Assembly: GCA_022009855.1 (NCBI GenBank)
Contig: CP091727.1
Coordinates: 4,030,001-4,094,000 of the forward strand
DNA from: Lentisphaeria bacterium
GTDB taxonomy: Bacteria > Verrucomicrobiota > Lentisphaeria > Victivallales > Victivallaceae
Length of the DNA stretch: 64,000 nt
Direction of reading: 5' to 3'
Shown here: in pieces, positions 59,014-64,000 of the stretch
Numbering within the stretch: position 1 is the first letter of the stretch
Layout of the letters: every line of letters begins with the position of its first letter
Translations under genes and position numbers: made by a program
The notes under the pieces: model-generated
What the model was told of the DNA's origin: nothing
The model's database searches: none
What the model saw: only the letters and a program-made list of their open reading frames with translations

Positions 59014-60344
59014 TCACTCTTCGACCGCTTCCCTTTCGGCGCCCGCAAGAAGCGTCAGCGTCTCGCGCGTGGCCGGAACCTGTCGGATTCCTCCCCCCTC
59101 CGGCAAGCTCCGCCGGAAGGCGTACCGCCAGATAGTTGTCGCTCCAGCCGTGCGCGAATCCGTCGCGGTCCACCGTTTCGAAGATCACCGGCAGTGTCTG
59201 CCCAAGCTGGGATTCCGCAAAGCGGCGTTTCGAATGGTCCGCCACTGCCTGCATCCGGCTGTGGCGCTCTTTGGCGGCTGCGGCGGAAATTCGTCCGGGG
59301 AGTGAGGCCGCCGGGGTGCCGCCGCGGGGCGAGTAGGTAAAGACATGAAGGTTTGCGAACTGCATCGATTCGACGAAGGCGAGACTCTCGGCAAAATCCG
59401 CATCGGTCTCGCCCGGGAATCCGACGATGAGGTCGCTGCCGATGTGAATGCCCGGGATCCGTTTCCGCGCCGCTTCGACGAATTCCGCGTAGTCGCTCCG
59501 GCAATAGTGGCGGTTCATCGCCTGCAGGGTGCGGTCGCATCCGCTCTGGAGCGCCAGGTGGAGGAAGCGGCAGACCCGCGGTTCCGAGGCCATCACGTCG
59601 AGCAGCGAACGGTTGGCCGGATGCGGTTCGGTCGAACTCAGCCGGATGCGGAACTCCCCGTCGAGCGCGGCGACCGCGTGCACCAGCGCGCCGAGATCCC
59701 GGCCCGAATCGGAATAGGCGCAGGTGTTGACGCCGGTCAACACCAGTTCGGGGTATCCGGCCTCAATCGCGCGGCGGCAGTCGGTGAGTACTTCATCAAA
59801 ACTGCGGGAGCGTTCCGGCCCCCGGGCGTAGGGGACGATGCAGTAGGTGCAGAAGTTGTTGCACCCCTCCTGAATCTTCAGAAAGGCGCGGCTGCGGAAG
59901 GGAAACCGACCGGTGGCGTGTTCCGCGAACGGCTCGATCGGCTGATCCAGACTTCGGCAGATTCCTCCCCGCTTCTTCCCTTCGCGCAGAAAGGCTTCGA
60001 TCGACGGCACGATCTCCCGCTTTTCCGGATTGGTGAGAACGAGGTCGGCGGCGCCGTCGGCGAGAAAGGCCGCCCGGTCAAGTTCGGCACTGCAGCCGGT
60101 GACCACGATGGTCGCACTCCCGGCCTGCTGACGGAATTTCCGGACCGCCTGGCGGCTTTTGCGCGACGCCTCCGCCGTGACTGTACAGCTGTTGATGACG
60201 ATGAGCGAAGCGTTCCGGGCGGAGTCGACGATCTCGTAGCCGTCGGCGGCGAGCCGGGAGACCAGCAGGGCGCTGTCCGCCGAGTTGAGGCGGCAGCCGA
60301 GCGTATGAATGTAAGCGGTTTTTTTCCAAAATCAAGATTCCCAT
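59014..60344 (-). CDS. mtaB: tRNA (N6-threonylcarbamoyladenosine-C2) methylthiotransferase, MtaB (two frame breaks)
   Basis: About 443 residues. The N-terminal methylthiotransferase domain carries its cluster cysteines in IHTLGCRLNSADSALL, VINSCTVTAEAS and VVTGCSAELD. The radical SAM motif is CNNFCTYCIVPYARG, then LVLTGVNTCAY and HLALQSGCDRTLQAMNRHY, all typical of MiaB/MtaB; the H-T-L-G-C start favours MtaB over MiaB. It thiomethylates t6A37 in tRNAs reading ANN codons. Breaks: A6 near 60320-60326 (one extra; hides the first cysteines) and C6 at 59093-59098 (one extra; gives the stop at 59014). GGAGG just before ATG 60344. Housekeeping gene. Confidence 0.87.
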
Positions 60345-60479
60345 TTCCTCCGCATAAGATAAAACCGGAAACGGATTTTTCAACCCGCAACGGTTCCTTT
60401 TCTTGCACTTGAGCAGCCGGTGCACTATATTAATAAGCGATGACGAGGAACTTGAACGTTCAACCGACGGAATAGGGTT

Positions 60480-61037
60480 ATGGCACGACGGGACTACATC
60501 AGCGACAATCTGGTCGATATCCGCGACCGGCTCAAACAATATGCGAAACCGACGGAGACGACGACCGATCCGCAACTGGATCCGGCTCCTTCGGCTTCGG
60601 CGCCGGCGCCGGTGCAGACGGCCATCCGTCCCCCGCCGTCCGGAGCGAGGAGTTTGAAAGGGGGCGTCGCGATCTGCAGGGGCGGATTGCACGCGATCTG
60701 GCGGCGGTTTCCGCTGAACTGGAGTTGCTCGGAGCCCGTTCTCGTGAGCTTGAGAAATTCCTCGATGTTCTCAATCACGTCTCCGGGGAGTTTCAACTTC
60801 TCTCTTCTGCGCCGGATCAATCGAAGGCGTTGGAGCGGCTCCGGATTGAATATTTTCAGGCTTCGGGGCGGGCTGCCGCCTTCGGACTCCATTCCGGAAC
60901 GGTTGCGGGGAAGGCCGGGAGGGGGCTCCAGTAGAAAAAAACTTCGGCCGCCTCTTTCTGGAGGCGCTGCCGACAGGCCTCTTTTGCTGGCCGGCGCGGT
61001 GATTCTCGCGCTGGTGCTGGTCTTCATCTTCTGCTGA
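60480..61037 (+). CDS. Coiled-coil, tail-anchored membrane protein of unknown function (two frame breaks)
   Basis: About 185 residues, not recognised. The N-terminus MARRDYISDNLVDIRDRLKQ is followed by a Pro/Ala-rich linker (DPAPSASAPAPVQ), then a long helix with heptad-like character, RDLQGRIARDLAAVSAELEL, LGARSRELEKFLDVLNHVSG, and a single C-terminal membrane segment, LLLAGAVILALVLVFIFC, at the very end. Breaks: C5 at 60630-60634 (one short) and G5 at 60921-60925 (one extra). It faces away from mtaB and is convergent with the DUF1232 gene (9-bp gap). Confidence 0.6.
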   Translation: MARRDYISDNLVDIRDRLKQYAKPTETTTDPQLDPAPSASAPAPVQTAIRPPPSGARSLKGGVAICRGGLHAIWRRFPLNWSCSEPVLVSLRNSSMFSITSPGSFNFSLLRRINRRRWSGSGLNIFRLRGGLPPSDSIPERLRGRPGGGSSRKKLRPPLSGGAADRPLLLAGAVILALVLVFIFC

Positions 61038-61046
61038 TTCCGTCGT

Positions 61047-62168
61047 TCAGTGCCGGAGCGTCCGCCCGCAGGAGAGTGCCGCCAGAATGGCGACGGCTGC
61101 GTCGTCGAGCGTCCCGAAAAAGGGGATCGCGTCCGGAATGAGATCCACCGGCGAGACGATCCAGAGCAGGGCGAAGAAGAGCGCAAACAGCAGCCGGGGA
61201 ACTTCCGCCACACCTCGCAGAAGCGTATTTTCCACACCGAGTTCCGGGCAGGGTGTGAGGAAGGTTCCGCCGCGGTTGCCGCGCAGTTCGATCAGGCGGT
61301 GAAGTGTGACCAGGTCGCCGGTCAGCCGGGCGGCGATTGCCCTGATTTCCGGGGCGGAGACATCGGGAAACTCCTGCCGGATCAGTTGTACCGCGGTATC
61401 GGCGTCGATCTCCCCGCGCCGGAGTGTTTCCGTTGCAATGCGCAGCTTGGCCCGGTAGGCGGCGCGGTCTGTTTCACCCTCGAGTTCGCGGAGAATCCGA
61501 CTGCAGGCGATAGCCTTTGCCGCAGGATTGCTCTGAAGCAGCAGTGCCGCGCCGAGTGCCGCCGTGGCTGCGAAACAATAGAGCGCGCTCCCTTCCGGCG
61601 CCTTCAGGGCGGCGAGGAATCCGACAGTTAGTACGAGAAAGAGAAAACCGAAGCGTAGTGCGGGGCGACGGAAACAGCAGCCGGCGAGCACCGCGAGCAC
61701 CGTCAGCGGCAGCAGCGGTGAGACGAAGAGATCTTTGAGGACTTCCGGTATCCGCTGGTTGATTCCCAGAAAGCTGCCCAGTTCTGCCGCCCGTTCCCGG
61801 AAGAGGCCGAAGAGCGAACTGTCGAAGGCGCGGGCAGGTGATGCTCCGAAGAGCCGGGTGAGAAACATCGTGAAGGGAACGAGAAGCGTGAAATGAAGCA
61901 GGAGATTGGCGCCGCGCGGCGAACCGAGCCCGGACTCCTCCCAGGCGAACGAGGCGACGATCACCAGCGCGAGGAAGGCGATGAACAGATTGGTTTCGAA
62001 GGTGAAGAAGAATCTGCCGAACCACGGATCGCGGATGAAGCACACGCACGAGGCAAATTGCAGCAGTACCACCAGGAAGAAATTCGGGTCGGAAAAACCG
62101 TTTACCCCGGTGTGCGGGCGGAACCGTTCCGGTACGGCGGTGCGGAGAAAACGCTGGATGATGTTCAT
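61047..62168 (-). CDS. Multi-pass membrane protein with C-terminal DUF1232 (YkvA-like) domain
   Basis: 373 residues, frame intact. About six hydrophobic segments (FFLVVLLQFASCVCFI, LFIAFLALVIVASFAW, LLLHFTLLVPFTMFL, LFVSPLLPLTVLAVLAG, LRFGFLFLVLTVGFLA) precede a soluble helical part (AYRAKLRIATETLRRGEIDA) and the DUF1232 motif WIVSPVDLIPDAIPFFGTLDD near the C-terminus. The motif is widespread and its role is not established. The start overlaps the stop of the upstream gene (62165) as ATGA, so both are one transcription unit. Confidence 0.75.
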   Translation of the reverse strand: MNIIQRFLRTAVPERFRPHTGVNGFSDPNFFLVVLLQFASCVCFIRDPWFGRFFFTFETNLFIAFLALVIVASFAWEESGLGSPRGANLLLHFTLLVPFTMFLTRLFGASPARAFDSSLFGLFRERAAELGSFLGINQRIPEVLKDLFVSPLLPLTVLAVLAGCCFRRPALRFGFLFLVLTVGFLAALKAPEGSALYCFAATAALGAALLLQSNPAAKAIACSRILRELEGETDRAAYRAKLRIATETLRRGEIDADTAVQLIRQEFPDVSAPEIRAIAARLTGDLVTLHRLIELRGNRGGTFLTPCPELGVENTLLRGVAEVPRLLFALFFALLWIVSPVDLIPDAIPFFGTLDDAAVAILAALSCGRTLRH

Positions 62169-63136
62169 GGTTCACCTCGTTCAAGCAGGGTCTGCAGATC
62201 GGAGAATTCTTTTTTCAGTTCTCCGGCGGTGATGCGTTTCCCCTCGACCACCTGCGTGCGCCAGAACCACGGGAAGCTCCAGATGTGCTGGAGGATGTCG
62301 TGCCGGAGCCGGACCAGTTCGCGGTCCGCCGGATACCGGCGGCAGAGCGCGAGGGCGTGCTCCCGTTCATCGAAGCCGGGCTCTCCCGGATCATCCTTGC
62401 ATCCGGCGGCGATCCACTGTCCGGCGAGCGCGAGGGCGAGCTGCCGTGTGACCCGGTTGCGCATGGCAGGCCGAAGTCCGGCAAGATTGACGAGCGGCTG
62501 AACCAGCGCCGCAGCCTGGTCGGAACGCTCTTTCAGCTCCTCCTTCGGTGTGACGAGCAGAGCGGCGAACTTCGTTCCCGGCAGGAAGGCACCGGCGCGG
62601 GCGGAGCGACCGAGCAGGGAATCCGGGTCGAAGGCGAGCAGTTTGCCGGTTTCGGCGAGCAGTTTCCGGGGATTGCCGCGGTAGTAGTTGAAATAGAGTT
62701 CGAGCAGCCTTTCGTTGGCGCGCGCCTTCTCCGGCGAGCGCGAGGCGAGGATTTCCCGCCCCGGCTGGAGCAGCAGGGCGGCGTACTTCCGGAATTCTCC
62801 GGCATCGCGGGCGGCAATGGCGGCTTCGAGCCGTTCGCGGTACCCGTCGTCAACCCTCTCTTCGCCGGCGAATTCCGGTGTCGTAAGCCGCCGGGTGAAC
62901 CGTTCGCGCGGAAAGGTCAGCAGCATGGCGGCAGCGGTGAGGGTCAGAAGAAGGAGAAAAAGCAGAACCGTTCCCGCGGTGAGCGGCCGTCGCGCGGCCA
63001 GTTCCGCCTCGGCCGCCTGCCGGAGTTCGGCGGGCAGCAGTTCGCGGATCGCCGCCTCCCGCTCCTCCGGTGTCATCGGCATGCCGGAGTGCGGAGCCTT
63101 CTTCCGCTGGAATTCCGGAATCAACTCTTCGCTCAT
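62165..63136 (-). CDS. Single-pass membrane protein of unknown function
   Basis: 323 residues, frame intact. A charged N-terminus (MTPEEREAAIRELLPAELRQ) and one membrane helix, AGTVLLFLLLLTLTAAAMLL, at about 55-75 are followed by a helical region outside with TPR-like spacing of Ala/Leu/Tyr (DAGEFRKYAALLLQPGREIL, RANERLLELYFNYYRGNPRK). No family recognised. Overlap of stop and start (ATGA) couples it to the DUF1232 protein, suggesting a two-part membrane complex. Confidence 0.65.
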   Translation of the reverse strand: MSEELIPEFQRKKAPHSGMPMTPEEREAAIRELLPAELRQAAEAELAARRPLTAGTVLLFLLLLTLTAAAMLLTFPRERFTRRLTTPEFAGEERVDDGYRERLEAAIAARDAGEFRKYAALLLQPGREILASRSPEKARANERLLELYFNYYRGNPRKLLAETGKLLAFDPDSLLGRSARAGAFLPGTKFAALLVTPKEELKERSDQAAALVQPLVNLAGLRPAMRNRVTRQLALALAGQWIAAGCKDDPGEPGFDEREHALALCRRYPADRELVRLRHDILQHIWSFPWFWRTQVVEGKRITAGELKKEFSDLQTLLERGEP

Positions 63137-63300
63137 TGTCTTGTCTCCGCTATAACTTACAGGGGTTGGGAGCGCTTTTCAAGACGCGGGGTGTCGCCTT
63201 CTTCTTTTTTTTGTCAGGAAACGTGTCGCAGTCACATCGGCAGCTTTGTTTTGACCGGTCTGCCGGTATCGGAAAAAAATCAAAAAATTTGAAAAAAATA

Positions 63301-63338
63301 ATTTCAAGTACTTGAAATATTATTTTTTTGAGTATAAT
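63301..63338 (+). promoter_or_regulatory. Promoter with perfect 18-bp palindrome upstream of the LacI gene
   Basis: ATTTCAAGTACTTGAAAT (63301-63318) is a perfect palindrome; its right arm TTGAAA could serve as -35, 15 bp before TATAAT at 63333-63338. The start codon of the LacI-type gene is at 63372. A palindrome overlapping the -35 fits negative autoregulation or control by another dimeric repressor. The rest of the spacer 63137-63300 is AT-rich and shows nothing else. Confidence 0.6.
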
Positions 63339-63371
63339 TAAAATAGAGAGAAAAAGGGCAGGTGACGCACG

Positions 63372-64000
63372 ATGATTTCCCTGAAAGAGATTGGAAGAAT
63401 CTGCGGACTTTCCGAATCAACCGTCTCCAAGGCGTTGAAAGGAAATCCGGCGATCCGGCGTGCGACGGTGGAGCGGGTGACGGAGGTGGCGCGCAAATAC
63501 GGCTACCAGCCCAATGCCGCGGTGCAGTGCATGCAGACCGGGCAGAGCCGCAGTATCGGGATCGCCTACAACAACTTCTGCTGCCAGTTCGCCGGTCAGG
63601 TGATGGAGGGAATTCAGCAGGTTCTTCACGAGAACAATTACGACTCCTTTGTGATTCAATGGGATAAGCTGGTCAAGGATAAGATCGGCCTGCTCGGGCG
63701 ATTCGCCCGGCGCCGGGTGGACGGCATGCTGCTCTTTCCGCCGGAGTCGGCCGATCCCGGTGAACGGCTTGCGGAACTGCGTAACTTCCACAGCCCCATC
63801 GTGGTGATCGATCAGCGCTGGCCCGGGCTTGACTTCGACTATGTCGGCTGCGACAACCGTCGCGGAATGCATGATCTGGTGGCTTTTCTGATCGGGAAAG
63901 GATATCGTCGTCTGGGAGTAATTTCCTTTCCGGAAACAAGTTCCGGTGCGGAGCGCCGCCAGGGGTTTCTGGAGGCGATGTTCGAACACAAGCTCCCGGT
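63372..64000 (+). CDS. LacI/GalR-family transcriptional regulator (cut by window end)
   Basis: The frame is open from ATG 63372 to the end, 209 codons so far. N-terminal LacI helix-turn-helix: MISLKEIGRICGLSESTVSK, then ALKGNPAIRRATVERVTEVA and KYGYQPNAAV with the hinge helix. The periplasmic-binding-like core begins SRSIGIAYNNFCCQFAG and contains GMLLFPPE, IVVIDQRWPG, DYVGCDNRRGMHDLVAFLIGKGY and ETSSGAERRQGFLEAM, matching the usual LacI order. It would repress sugar genes until a ligand binds. Ligand unknown; the C-terminal third is missing. Confidence 0.9.
   Translation, partial: MISLKEIGRICGLSESTVSKALKGNPAIRRATVERVTEVARKYGYQPNAAVQCMQTGQSRSIGIAYNNFCCQFAGQVMEGIQQVLHENNYDSFVIQWDKLVKDKIGLLGRFARRRVDGMLLFPPESADPGERLAELRNFHSPIVVIDQRWPGLDFDYVGCDNRRGMHDLVAFLIGKGYRRLGVISFPETSSGAERRQGFLEAMFEHKLP

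Noticed and set aside
1..64000. Programmed ribosomal frameshifting as the reason for split genes
   Set aside because: Breaks occur in both directions, at many different run types, without slippery heptamers or following structures, and several per gene.
1..64000. CRISPR array, rRNA or tRNA genes
   Set aside because: No regularly spaced repeats, and no tRNA- or rRNA-like segments were noticed in the intergenic regions.

Overview
The window reads as an anaerobic, carbohydrate-degrading bacterium of the PVC group, most likely Lentisphaerae (Victivallis-like). This is an inference from gene content, not from a search. The grounds are five separate pseudopilin-like genes with an FTLIELL(I/V)VIAIIAILA start and an H-X9-DG-like end, eight AraC-family regulators (one partial), many secreted glycoside hydrolases, an oxygen-sensitive glycyl radical enzyme with its activase, and high-GC codon use. 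No rRNA, tRNA or CRISPR array was seen.

Reading caution: about half of the genes are split across two or more frames. In almost every case adding or removing one base in a homopolymer run (typically G5 to G4, A6 to A5 or C5 to C6) restores one protein that matches its family or a paralogue in the window. I therefore annotate restored genes over their full span and state where the frame breaks. Homopolymer sequencing error is the simplest explanation; true decay is not excluded.

Layout. 1-4.5 kb: end of an AraC regulator, an aquaporin without the usual NPA-R arginine, a small Cys-rich protein, a sugar-phosphate isomerase under a LacI-type operator, an MscS channel and a glutaredoxin-like protein. 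4.5-9.5 kb: a minus-strand sugar operon (fucose-isomerase-like, TIM-barrel epimerase, ThuA-like, Gfo/Idh/MocA oxidoreductase) facing a divergent AraC gene. 9.5-16 kb: a large clan GH-A enzyme, a pseudopilin, an AraC gene, and a second pseudopilin apparently fused to a carboxymuconolactone-decarboxylase domain. 16-20 kb: glycyl radical enzyme, activase and divergent AraC regulator. 20-21.2 kb: C_GCAxxG_C_C and TerB-like genes. 21.3-27 kb: a type II secretion pseudopilin operon (GspH, I, J and a giant GspK-like protein). 27.2 kb: FKBP isomerase. 28-35 kb: AraC, pseudopilin, GH-A enzyme, rhamnose mutarotase and BNR_4 protein, all on the minus strand. 35-37.6 kb: UvrA-like ATPase. 37.7-44.5 kb: orphan GH C-terminal domain, GH5, an IS110/IS1111-type element, pseudopilin, GH39-like enzyme and divergent AraC. 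44.5-56.3 kb: GH36-like enzyme, giant GH2-like enzyme, GH39-like enzyme, pseudopilin, TIM-barrel protein and divergent AraC. 56.4-58 kb: a DDE insertion sequence. 58.2-64 kb: AraC, MtaB, three membrane proteins and the start of a LacI regulator behind a perfect 18-bp palindrome.

The recurring logic is a regulated glycan-use module: one AraC regulator, one secreted pseudopilin-like protein and one to three secreted glycoside hydrolases. It appears four times (about 9.6-14.8, 28-35, 38-44.5 and 46.6-56.3 kb). The pseudopilins and the GspHIJK operon suggest that glycan degradation is tied to a pseudopilus-like surface system.
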